From Candidatus Omnitrophota bacterium (GTDB lineage Bacteria > Omnitrophota > Omnitrophia > Omnitrophales > JACROU01), in assembly GCA_029261035.1 (NCBI GenBank), contig JAJDCD010000023.1:558001-622000 (forward strand): a stretch of 64,000 nucleotides of DNA. Reading direction: 5' to 3'. A program made the position numbers and the translations under genes. This document shows, piece by piece, positions 7,638 through 16,400 of this stretch (the first letter of the stretch is position 1; each line of letters opens with the position of its first letter). The notes below the pieces were generated by a model. It did no database searches. It was not told where the DNA came from and was given only the letters and a program-made list of their open reading frames with translations.

Positions 7638-8369
7638 CTAACCTTTACTTGTTTCTAAGGCCTCTAACTTTTTAATGCGATCAGGGGTTGGAGGGTGAGT
7701 GCTTAAGAACCCAGGGGAACTCGAACCTCCTTCAAGCGCTTGGAGTTTTCTTAAAAAATTGGTCAGTCCATCTGAAGGTCGGTCTGCTTTTTGTAATAAC
7801 ATATAACCTATTTCGTCGGCTTCGTATTCATCGCTTCGGCTGTACTTGCTTAAAATACTCCCTTGGGCTATTTGAACCGCAATGTCTTTGACTTGATTTT
7901 GATTTCCTTGTAAAACTAAACCTGAAAGGTAACTTAACCCATAAGCTCTTGTAAGAGATTTTGTGGGGTGTCTTTCATAAGCATGACCTATTTCGTGAGC
8001 CATAACTCCAGCAACCTCATTTTCACTTGCCATAGTTAGAAGCCCTGTATGAACATAGATAGAACCTCCGGGTATAGTGAAGGCATTAGGGGAGTTGTCT
8101 TCTACCACAAAGAATTTATAATCAAAACTTTGATTGGGCAAGGCTTGTACCAACTGACTTCCTAAGGTTTGGACAAGGGTGTTGGAGCTACCTCCCCCTA
8201 CTATTTTCATTTCGCTGGATATGGCCGAGGACATATCAACACCTAAGGATTTTTCCTGATCAATCGAAATGATATTTGCATCCGAAATAAAACTACCTAC
8301 AGAGGCACAGCTAGAAAGAGCAAAAGAAAGAGTGAGCAGGAACATAATTTTACTTAGGACATTTTTCAT
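7638..8369 (-). CDS. M48-family metalloprotease lipoprotein
   Basis: A 243-residue periplasmic zinc protease of the M48 family (BepA/LoiP/YcaL type), which acts in envelope protein quality control. The precursor has a signal sequence with lipobox LSSC (Cys21). The zinc site is HEIGH at residues 125-129, and the third ligand is the Glu of SDEYEADEIG near residue 187. SPNAFTIPGGSIYVHTGLL and the C-terminal STHPPTPDRIKKL are family hallmarks. No TPR domain follows, so it is the short form. The ATG at 8369 is preferred over a GTG three codons earlier because AGGTGAT sits before it. Confidence 0.93.
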   Translation of the reverse strand: MKNVLSKIMFLLTLSFALSSCASVGSFISDANIISIDQEKSLGVDMSSAISSEMKIVGGGSSNTLVQTLGSQLVQALPNQSFDYKFFVVEDNSPNAFTIPGGSIYVHTGLLTMASENEVAGVMAHEIGHAYERHPTKSLTRAYGLSYLSGLVLQGNQNQVKDIAVQIAQGSILSKYSRSDEYEADEIGYMLLQKADRPSDGLTNFLRKLQALEGGSSSPGFLSTHPPTPDRIKKLEALETSKG

Positions 8370-8425
8370 TAGAATCACCTATATTTTAATAATAGCATTT
8401 AAAAAGAGTTATCCATATAAAGAGA

Positions 8426-8454
8426 TTTACAATTAGTATGGGATTCAGTAGTAT
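8426..8454 (+). promoter_or_regulatory. Candidate promoter of the OmcB-like gene
   Basis: TTTACA at 8426-8431 and TAGTAT at 8449-8454 are separated by exactly 17 bases. Transcription would leave an untranslated leader of about 95 bases before the ATG at 8555. Confidence 0.4.
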
Positions 8455-8554
8455 AACTGTTTACTTATTATAATTTCGACATATTTATAGTAGTTTTGAG
8501 ATTTAGTTTTTGATTTACCTAATTATGTCTAATTCAAAAATTGTGAGGCTATTA

Positions 8555-10099
8555 ATGAGAAATACTTACACAGGAATTCTTTCCACTTTGGTTTTAGTAG
8601 TATCATTTGCTCTGGTCGGTTGCGGAACTATGAGTTACTCGGGCAATAATGTTAGCAAATCTTCCAGTCAATCTTCAATAACGAATGGTATGAGCGTCAT
8701 TAAATCAGCATTTCCTACAGGGAGCACCTCTAGTAGTGTTCTTGGAATTAAAAAGTGGGCTCCAGCTGAAGTGCGTGTGGGTCAACCAACAGATTTTTAC
8801 ATTGAAGTAAGCAATTTGACAAACTTGAAATTAAACAATGTGGTGGTTTCTGAGGGGCTTTCTAATGATGAGAAAGCAAATTCAGGTAATTTCAAATTGA
8901 CGTCTTCTAGTCCTGAAGTTTCTGGAGATGCAGATACTCTTATTTGGAATTTGGGTAATTTGGATCCAAAAGAAAGTCGCACGATTAAGTTTACAGGAGT
9001 TTCTAGTGGTGTTGGGCCCATTCCTTGTTGTACCGAAGTAACTTATGATCCAACTCTTTGCTTGAAACAGAATATCGTTGATCCAGGTCTTGCTTTGGCG
9101 ATTCAAGCGCCTGCAGAAGCAATTCTTTGTGACAGTATTCCTTTAACTTTTACTGTTTCTAACCCAGGAAGAGGGTCTGCGAGGAATGTGATCATTACTT
9201 CTCTGCTTCCTTCAGGATTAAAAACGTTAGATGGAAAAAACTCTGTTTCTTACAATGCAAATGAATTGCCTTCTGGTGAAAAGCGTGAATTTACAGTAAA
9301 TGTAAAAGCAGCTCAGCCTGGAAAATATTCTTCTCAAGGAACTGCTACAGCGGATTCTGGATTATCTACAAAAGCTCAACCCGTAAGCGTTCTTGTCCGC
9401 CAACCAAAATTGGCTCTCAATATTTCTGGTCCAAGCACCATTATTATTGGACGAAATGTTCAGTACAAGATTGCGGTCAGCAATCGAGGAGATGCGATTG
9501 CTAAGGGTGTTGTGATTGAAAGCCCACTACCTTCTTATATGACTTTTGTTAGTGCTTCTGACGGTGGAAGTGCTTCTGATGGGAAAGTGATTTGGAGTGT
9601 TGGTTCTATTCCTCCAAATCAATCTAAGAATATTACTGTTACATTAAAATCTTCAAAATTAGGATCTGCTACTAGCTCCGTTGTGGCTTCCGGAGTATGT
9701 TGTAATGACGCTTCTGCAGTTGCGAGCACAGAGCTTAAAGGTGTTCCTGCTGTTCTTCTTGAAGTGATAGATGTTAAGGATCCAATTAGCGTTGGAGAGA
9801 GCACAACCTATATTATCAATGTAACAAACCAGGGTTCTGCTAAAGATACAAATATTAAGATTACAGGTTTCTTGGAAGACAATGTTATGTTTGTTAGTGC
9901 TTCTGGAGCAACAAGGGGTAGTTTGAATGGTGTGAAAGTTGAATTTATTCCTTTAGCTTCTTTAGAGGTTGGACAAAAGGCTTCTTGGATTATCGAAGTT
10001 AAAGCGGTTAAGCCGGGTGACAGTCGTTTTAAGGCTATAATGACAACCGACCAATTAACTCGTCCTGTTGGGGAAAGTGAAGCTACTAACGTTTATTAA
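8555..10099 (+). CDS. OmcB-like DUF11-repeat outer-envelope lipoprotein
   Basis: A 514-residue lipoprotein with signal segment at residues 8-22 and Cys23 in LVGC. The rest is a series of about four Ig-like DUF11 domains, each with a V-S/T-N-x-G strand and a G-x-L-x-P-G/N-x-S turn. Cys pairs occur at PCCTEV and GVCC. The last domain, from VTNQGSAKDTN to the final GESEATNVY, closely follows the end of chlamydial OmcB (recalled as VTNQGSAEDTN ... DTENTHIY), as does the IQAPAEAILCDSIP segment. OmcB is the large Cys-rich protein that stabilises the chlamydial outer membrane by disulfides; this protein has far fewer Cys. The start at 8555 has GTGAGG upstream and gives a complete signal peptide; earlier in-frame TTG and ATG codons lack a site. 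Confidence 0.8.
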   Translation: MRNTYTGILSTLVLVVSFALVGCGTMSYSGNNVSKSSSQSSITNGMSVIKSAFPTGSTSSSVLGIKKWAPAEVRVGQPTDFYIEVSNLTNLKLNNVVVSEGLSNDEKANSGNFKLTSSSPEVSGDADTLIWNLGNLDPKESRTIKFTGVSSGVGPIPCCTEVTYDPTLCLKQNIVDPGLALAIQAPAEAILCDSIPLTFTVSNPGRGSARNVIITSLLPSGLKTLDGKNSVSYNANELPSGEKREFTVNVKAAQPGKYSSQGTATADSGLSTKAQPVSVLVRQPKLALNISGPSTIIIGRNVQYKIAVSNRGDAIAKGVVIESPLPSYMTFVSASDGGSASDGKVIWSVGSIPPNQSKNITVTLKSSKLGSATSSVVASGVCCNDASAVASTELKGVPAVLLEVIDVKDPISVGESTTYIINVTNQGSAKDTNIKITGFLEDNVMFVSASGATRGSLNGVKVEFIPLASLEVGQKASWIIEVKAVKPGDSRFKAIMTTDQLTRPVGESEATNVY

Positions 10100-10116
10100 T
10101 ATTCTAATATAAGAAT

Positions 10117-10153
10117 AAAGGGGTGGAGAGAAATCTTTCCACCCCTTTTTTTT
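10117..10153 (+). terminator. Rho-independent terminator
   Basis: A 14-bp stem (10117-10130 with 10135-10148, one G-T pair) around an AAAT loop, followed by a run of T. It separates the OmcB-like gene from the permease gene. Confidence 0.93.
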
Positions 10154-10165
10154 ATGGTGTGATGT

Positions 10166-11203
10166 ATGAACGATAAAAATTCTAGTTGTCATCAACCGAA
10201 AGCGCCTTGGTATTTAAAGCCTCTGGTTATTGTTTCTTTGATAACAATAGCTTTATTAATGCTTTCTGTTTTTATTTCGTTTCTAAAACCCTTTCAAATT
10301 TCATTTATAGAATATGCACAGATGGTGACTTTCCCTATATTGCTCGGATTTTTTCTTGGGGGAATGATAGATCGGTTTGTTCCTAAAGAATATGTTAGTA
10401 AAGTATTAGGAAGTAAAAAGAAAAGAACGGTTGTTTATGCTGTTGCTCTTGGTTTTTTAATGAGTGCTTGCAGTCATGGCATTTTGGCATTGTCGATGCA
10501 GCTTCACAAAAAAGGGGCAGCAGGTTCTTCCGTTGTCGCTTTTTTATTAGCGAGTCCATGGGCTAATTTAGCCATTACCGTTTTACTTGTAGGGTTTTTT
10601 GGTCTGAAGGCTTTTTTGATTATTCTTTCTGCTCTTTTGATTGCTTTATCAACAGGCATTTTTTTTCAATTTTTAGAATCAAAAAATAAAATAGAGATCA
10701 ATAAAAATGTATTAGAAATTGAGACTCATTTTTCGATTTTTGAGGATGTGAAGAGACGCTTTGAAGAATATCGTTGGGGGTGGGGTCAGTTTAAGTTAGA
10801 TTGTATTGGGGTAGGACGAGGAATTTTTTCGCTGATGGAAATGGTTCTTTGGTGGATTTTAATCGGAATGGTATTGGCTAGTTTGATTTCTGCATATATG
10901 CCTCATGATATTTTTCAGCGCTTTTTAGCACCCAATGGAATGGGGCTCCTCATAACACTTTTAGCGGCAACGGTGATTGAAGTATGCTCCGAAGGAAGCG
11001 CTCCTTTAGCTTTTGAAATCTTTCGTCAAACAGGAGCCTTTGGAAATGCGTTTGTTTTTCTGATGGGGGGTGTCGTCACCGATTATACAGAAATAGGGCT
11101 TGTATGGACGAATTTAGGCAAAAAAACAGCCCTTTGGATGATAGTTGCTACTCTTCCTCAGGTTTTGTTTATGGGCTTTTTGCTTAATCTCATTCGATCA
11201 TAG
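10166..11203 (+). CDS. DUF318 (ArsP/YraQ-type) permease
   Basis: A 345-residue polytopic membrane protein with about eight membrane segments in two halves joined by a charged cytoplasmic loop (about residues 170-205). Each half has the family hallmark: ACSHGILALSMQLHKKGAAGSSVVAFLLASPW in the first (given here only as landmark) and EVCSEGSAPLAFEIFRQTGAFGNAFVFLMGG in the second. DUF318 (PF03773) includes organoarsenical exporters ArsP and uncharacterised YraQ. The first half has C-S-H where many members have C-S-C-G, a difference near the putative substrate path. No ars genes adjoin, so the substrate is open. It may be cotranscribed with the next three genes. Confidence 0.85.
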   Translation: MNDKNSSCHQPKAPWYLKPLVIVSLITIALLMLSVFISFLKPFQISFIEYAQMVTFPILLGFFLGGMIDRFVPKEYVSKVLGSKKKRTVVYAVALGFLMSACSHGILALSMQLHKKGAAGSSVVAFLLASPWANLAITVLLVGFFGLKAFLIILSALLIALSTGIFFQFLESKNKIEINKNVLEIETHFSIFEDVKRRFEEYRWGWGQFKLDCIGVGRGIFSLMEMVLWWILIGMVLASLISAYMPHDIFQRFLAPNGMGLLITLLAATVIEVCSEGSAPLAFEIFRQTGAFGNAFVFLMGGVVTDYTEIGLVWTNLGKKTALWMIVATLPQVLFMGFLLNLIRS

Positions 11204-11218
11204 GGAGAGACTAAACAA

Positions 11219-11797
11219 TTGAAGAGCTTAGAGAGTTTGTTGAAAGAGATTCGAGCTTGTACGGTTTGTGAGAAACACTTACCTTTAGGAGCGAATCCGA
11301 TTGTGAGGGCCAAGAAGTCAGCGAAGCTTTTAATTGTGGGACAAGCCCCTGGAACAAAAGTTCATCAAACGGGGATTCCGTGGAACGATCCTAGTGGTGA
11401 TCGTTTGAGAGATTGGCTGGATATGGATCGAGATACGTTTTATAATGAAGATTATATTGCGATTGTCCCAATGGGATTCTGTTATCCGGGAAAGGGAAAA
11501 TCAGGAGACTTACCTCCTAGAGAAGAGTGTGCTCCCTTGTGGCATGAAAAAGTTTTAAATCAATGTTCTAATGTAGAACTTGTCTTGCTGATCGGAATGT
11601 ATTCTCAAAATTATTATCTTGAGTCCAAATCTACTTTAACCGAGACTGTTAGGTCGTGGAAGGAATATGGGCCGCTCTACTTTCCGTTACCACATCCTTC
11701 TCCTAGAAATCGTTTGTGGGTAAAAAAGAATGATTGGTTTGAAAAAGAAGTTGTTCCTATTTTGAGAAAAAGAGTTAAAAAATTATTTAAAGGATAA
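11219..11797 (+). CDS. Uracil-DNA glycosylase family protein
   Basis: A 192-residue member of the uracil-DNA glycosylase superfamily, in the branch of HI_0220.2-like proteins. GQAPGTKVHQTGIPWNDPSG carries motif A, SGDRLRDWLD follows, and motif B is FPLPHPSPRN. The N-terminal CTVCEKHLP has only two Cys, so a complete four-Cys Fe-S site, as in family 4 and 5 enzymes, is not evident. The likely role is uracil or damaged-base excision, but activity in this branch is not well established. It begins with TTG, with GGGAG about a dozen bases upstream, and follows the permease gene by 15 bases. Confidence 0.83.
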   Translation: MKSLESLLKEIRACTVCEKHLPLGANPIVRAKKSAKLLIVGQAPGTKVHQTGIPWNDPSGDRLRDWLDMDRDTFYNEDYIAIVPMGFCYPGKGKSGDLPPREECAPLWHEKVLNQCSNVELVLLIGMYSQNYYLESKSTLTETVRSWKEYGPLYFPLPHPSPRNRLWVKKNDWFEKEVVPILRKRVKKLFKG

Positions 11798-11810
11798 AGA
11801 GGTGAAGTTT

Positions 11811-12803
11811 ATGTTAAGAAGATTGTTCGTGGTGTTAATGGTTTTAGGTTTTGTTTTTAGTTTGGGAGATTCTATTTATGCGAGCGGGTGGCGTTATGAC
11901 TTAAAAGATTATTCGAATGCAGGTCATGGCCCTGGAGAAGTTATTGATGCTCAAAAACCGCAGTCATTTAACGTTCCTGTAATGAAGGAAGGTAAGGATT
12001 ATTTACAATTCTTTGCTATAGGTTGTGCGGGGTCGGGAAATGAGGGGCAGAGAATTATAGGTCGAAGGATGTCGGAAGTTGCTTCTAAAGAAGACGTCTC
12101 GTTTGTTCTTTATTTAGGGGACAATTTTTACGGTCGAGGAGTGGATTCCGTAAAGGATAAAAAATGGAAGACTCAATTTGAAGATATTTACTTTCAAGAC
12201 TCCTTACAAATTCCATTTTATGCTGTGTTAGGAAATCATGGTTATCATAAAAATCCATTAGCTCAAGTTGAGTATGGATTAACAAATGAGCGATGGAAAA
12301 TGCCAGATCGTTTTTATCGTTTTAGCAAAACTCTTCCAGATGGAACGGAAGTTGATTTCTTTGGGATTGATACAGAGGCAATTATAAATAAATCGGACGC
12401 TAAGCAGTTGGTTTGGTTGGATCGCGAGTTAAAACGATCGGATGCTGATTGGAAAATTGTTTATGGCCATCATCCTTTATACACAGGTGACAAGTTTCAT
12501 CATGAACGCGCTGAAAAAGCACGCATTTTATTAGAACCTATTTTGATGAATAACAAAGTGGACTTATACCTTTCGGCCCATAGTCATAACATACAAGCCT
12601 TCAGACCGATTAAAGGAATTAATCATTTGGTGACGGGTGCGGCTTCTCGTCCCAGGGATTTGAGATGGATTGAAAATACGATCTTTGCAAGTGCTGATTT
12701 AGGAGTTTCTTGGTTGAGAATTTCGAAAGAAAAAATAGATGTTTTAATTATTGATAAAGAAGGTAAGACGCAATTTGCTTATGAAATTAGTCCTAAAATT
12801 TAA
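11811..12803 (+). CDS. Secreted metallophosphatase, purple-acid-phosphatase-like
   Basis: A 330-residue secreted calcineurin-like phosphoesterase. A signal peptide covers about residues 1-22 (ending YASG). The metal-ligand motifs are in canonical order: FFAIGCAGSG, LYLGDNFYGRG, VLGNHGYH, VYGHHPLYTGD and LSAHSHNIQ. The GDNFY and GHHPLYT blocks are typical of tartrate-resistant acid phosphatase, so a periplasmic phosphomonoesterase is likely, perhaps supplying phosphate to the Pst system encoded at 42092. The ATG at 11811 follows GAGGTG by 6 bases; a GTG three codons earlier is possible. It is 13 bases past the previous stop, consistent with an operon. Confidence 0.87.
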   Translation: MLRRLFVVLMVLGFVFSLGDSIYASGWRYDLKDYSNAGHGPGEVIDAQKPQSFNVPVMKEGKDYLQFFAIGCAGSGNEGQRIIGRRMSEVASKEDVSFVLYLGDNFYGRGVDSVKDKKWKTQFEDIYFQDSLQIPFYAVLGNHGYHKNPLAQVEYGLTNERWKMPDRFYRFSKTLPDGTEVDFFGIDTEAIINKSDAKQLVWLDRELKRSDADWKIVYGHHPLYTGDKFHHERAEKARILLEPILMNNKVDLYLSAHSHNIQAFRPIKGINHLVTGAASRPRDLRWIENTIFASADLGVSWLRISKEKIDVLIIDKEGKTQFAYEISPKI

Positions 12804-12829
12804 TTAGGATTTCAATAAGGAGTAAAAGC

Positions 12830-13273
12830 ATGTCAGATATTTTGCATCGTATTGGTGTTAAACAAAAATCGGATAAAGTTTATGAAGCCTTAACAACGAT
12901 TGAAGGTTTGTCGGGGTGGTGGACACCCCAAGTAAAAGGAACCCCGGATCAAGAAGGTGGGGTTATTGAATTTCGCTTTGGAGAATCGGGCCCAGATATG
13001 GAAGTTCGTACTTTGATTTTAAATAAACAGGTCGAATGGCTTTGTACTATAGGCCCAGAGGAATGGCTGGGAACGCGAATTAGTTTCTTTATTCAAGATT
13101 CAGGAGATGAAACGATAGTTTTGTTTGGCCATAGGGATTGGCAGTCTCCTAGCGAATTTATGGCACATTGTAGTTGTAAGTGGGCTGCTTTTTTGATTAG
13201 CTTAAAAGAATTTTTGGAATCGGGGAAGGGAAAGCCTTATCCTGATGATTTAAAAGTGGGGGAGTGGGGCTGA
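12830..13273 (+). CDS. SRPBCC (AHSA1-like) domain protein
   Basis: A 147-residue protein of the START/Bet v 1 fold. Landmarks are HRIGVKQKSDKVYEALTTIEGLSGWWTP at the start (the first strand, helix and Trp pair), FRFGESGPDMEVR, and WAAFLISLKEFLESGKG at the end, as in AHSA1-type proteins. These bind hydrophobic ligands or act as small-molecule sensors or chaperone partners; no specific ligand can be given. AAGGAG precedes the ATG. The stop codon is directly followed by an AT-rich inverted-repeat element. Confidence 0.85.
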   Translation: MSDILHRIGVKQKSDKVYEALTTIEGLSGWWTPQVKGTPDQEGGVIEFRFGESGPDMEVRTLILNKQVEWLCTIGPEEWLGTRISFFIQDSGDETIVLFGHRDWQSPSEFMAHCSCKWAAFLISLKEFLESGKGKPYPDDLKVGEWG

Positions 13274-13433
13274 AAATTAAAAAGTTTAAAGTAAAAAATC
13301 AGAACCATAATTAAAAACTCAAACATGAAGAAAGCTAGAGGTTTTGACTTTATATTAGAAGATTAGATAGTAAAAAGAATTTTTTGGGATTTTAAATTTT
13401 TAGTTATGGCTTTTACTTTTTACTTTTCAATTT
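13273..13433. repeat. AT-rich inverted-repeat element, copy 1
   Basis: The left arm (about 13273-13324) and right arm (about 13395-13433) are imperfect inverted copies. The left contains AGTTTAAAGT and AACCATAATTAAAAA; the right, read on the minus strand, contains GAAAAGTAAAAAGTAAAAG and CCATAACTAAAAA. The same element recurs at 20970-21117. The right arm runs into the 3-prime end of the minus-strand gene, and its TTGAAAAGTAA supplies the last codons and stop. Confidence 0.7.
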
Positions 13434-16400
13434 CCACAAGGTGTTCTTTGAGTTGTTTTTGCAAAGGATCCGCGCCAATGGTTCCAGAAAGTTGTTCTAT
13501 GTAGTCTGGTTTTTGAATTGCTTTAAAATACTGTTCTGCTTTTTCTAGCTGTTCTCTACTTCCCTTTTTTTGCTCTAAGTATTTAATATGTTTCTTCCAA
13601 AGATGAAGGTCTCTTTCTTGCTTTGTTCTTAGTCTATCTTGATACCAATCGCTTTCGAGTAGGTGTTTTTTTGTGAACAAATTTCTTATGTCTTTATGGT
13701 GCAAATCTTTTCCTTCGAAGTTCCCTTCAGCCATAATGTGAATTAATGCTTTGAGAGGAGGGCACAAGGCTTCGACACTTCCATCTTGAAGGTAATTTTC
13801 AGCGACTCTTTTTTGTGTAGCGACTAAGTTGTTAATTCCATCAACAAAAGAGAGTGCGTCTTGTTTTTCTGGTTTGAGCATTTCTTCGGTAAAAACAGCA
13901 TTCGGATTATTAAAGATACGACCTAAGAAAGAATGAACAAATTTAATGGTAATTCGATAACCTAAAATGCTAGCGAGTACAGTTTTTCCTTCATAATCAA
14001 AATTTCTTACTTTTTCTAAATAACCATTTTCGATTAAAAATTGAGGGTTTCTTTCAGCAACAGTCATGCGGCACCAAATTTCTGGAATGAGTAAACTGAT
14101 GTCATGGTCCACTTTGTATTTAGGGCCAATATAGCCAGCGGCAGATGAAAAACCGTCATAGCCCGTAATCAAGTAGGAAACAAGAGCGTTATTTAAATCA
14201 GCAGCACTCCAAAGCGCATTAAAAGGTCCTTTGGTTAAAGCGCCTTCAGATCCAAAACCTGTTGTAGAAGGAGATTTCCCCGTGACGCTACAAGCAAAGT
14301 CCATGAATAATTCGGGTAGTTCCTGGTAATGAATTGGGTTATATACGGCTAAAGGAGGAACTCCTTGTTTTAAGTCTCTTGGATTGTTTCTGCGTCCTGG
14401 TAGCACTGCGTTCACGGGTAAATGAACAGGTTTATCTAAAGATATTTTACGATAGAGTTGAGTTCCAATTGTTGCTAAGTATTTGTTGATGGGTTCTATA
14501 TGATCCGGTCTTGTTTGTAAATAGCGTGGATTTTTTGTCATTTGACCATCAATAATTCTTGGGATAGAGGAACATACAACATAATCTGGTTTTTGGTCTG
14601 ATGTAAAACGAGTGAGTAAGTCTTTGACGGGTTCTGTGTATTGCTCGAAACCGATGGCATCTTGTATGATTTCTTTTGCTTGGTTTTGACTTAGGGGTTC
14701 GTAGTTTGAAAGAAAGGAGTTTGAGGTTGAAAGGTCCAACTCTCCTTGTTTGTCGTATCCTATATGAATGCAATCGTCCGGTCTTTGGAATAAACGATTT
14801 TCACAATTGATTACCATTTTTACGCTATCATTTTTATAGTGAGGATTTAAATCATTTAAATATTTTTTTGGAACAACAACAGAAGCAGTAATGTCGTCTT
14901 CGGTTTGAATTTTTTCTGATGCATTATAATCCTGTCTTAGCTTGTAAATCCTCCAAGAACCATCGGTTTCATGGCCTACGCGTAAATAGTTAGATACTAA
15001 TTTTTTTTGTTCGTATTTAAGCTCATGACCTAAACTGCCATTAATCATGTCGACAGAAAAATGTTCTTGCCAATTCTCACCCCATTCGGGACGGTAGTGT
15101 CGTTTGACTACAAACACAATATCTTTGATGTGTCTAGGGATTGCCTCTAACCAAGAGTTGTATTCATCCGTGTATTCTAAAGAAGGGGTGAATAGTTTGA
15201 TTACAGAACCCAAAGAACGTTGAGGGCTTAGAAGGGGGCGGCTTTCTCTCTTTTCTTGATGAGGGAGGCGGAAGCGTATTCCAAAATCTTTGCTTAATAT
15301 TTCTGTAACCATTTTCATGTCTTGATGGAAGTCGGCAGTAAATACAGGGCCTTGAATCATGGCGTCTTGAATAGATTTAGAAATTTCCGATTTTCCACCA
15401 CCAGAAACGGTGCACGGCTTATGACAAAAAGTTCCTTCTCCCATAGTTCCTATCAGTTTCCAAGAATGACTTCCTTTTTGTTTTTCTAATTTTATTTTAT
15501 ATCCAGAGGGTAAGACGTAAGTGTGATAAGCCAACAGTTTTATTTGTTGATCTTGGCCTTCGTGGGACCAAGTAATAGTTTGATCTTGTATGCGAAACCA
15601 AGCATTTTCGGGGATGTAAACAATGTTGGGATATTTTTTATCTGTAGCATAACCCTCAGGGTGGACATCCATAATTTCTTTATATAAATTAAGAACATCT
15701 TTGAAAGTGCTTTGATTTTCAGGCAAAATACTTTCTAAATGGAACTCTTCTCCTAAATCATAAGTTGGAAAAGCGATAGCTCCGCCAGAATGCTCTTCTT
15801 CACTGAGTCCGTATAGGTTGCTAGAAAAACTGATTTGGGTTTTGACTTCTTTTTTGCAATAACCAAAATAATTATCTGCAATCAAAGTAACCATTATGCC
15901 ATTTTCATCTCGGCAGGTTGCTTTAAAAGCAATGCCATCATTGTAAAGTTCGTCTTCCTTACTCCAACACATTCCTTGCTTCTTTTGAGACTCTGTTGCT
16001 TCATCTATGTGAGGAAGGCCAAGGTCTTTCTTTTTTAAATAAATAAGGTGCGGAGCTAGAATAACGCATCCCGTATGGCCTGTCCAATGTTCTGTATCTA
16101 ACCCAGCATCATTTTCTGGAAGGTAAGGGTTTCCCGCATTTCCAAAAATGGATTCAACAAAATCTAAATTGCTCACTAGGTTTCCTGGAGCAAAGAAGCG
16201 TATCTCATTACTTTTTTCTAAAATAAACCCTGGAACTTCCGGACATACGATGGGACGTAAAAGAAGCGAAACAAATAAATGATCCTGCTTTTTTTGAGCA
16301 GAAGAAAAAGGTAACAGCATAAGTTCTTTAGGTGGATTTAAAGCGGCTTCTAGCATTTTTTGGAAAGTAAGTTTTGGGACTGTTAATTTATCTCCAGAGA

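Noticed and set aside
13326-13367. 13-codon ATG frame inside the AT-rich repeat
   Set aside because: It is too short, has no ribosome-binding site and lies in the centre of a repeat element.
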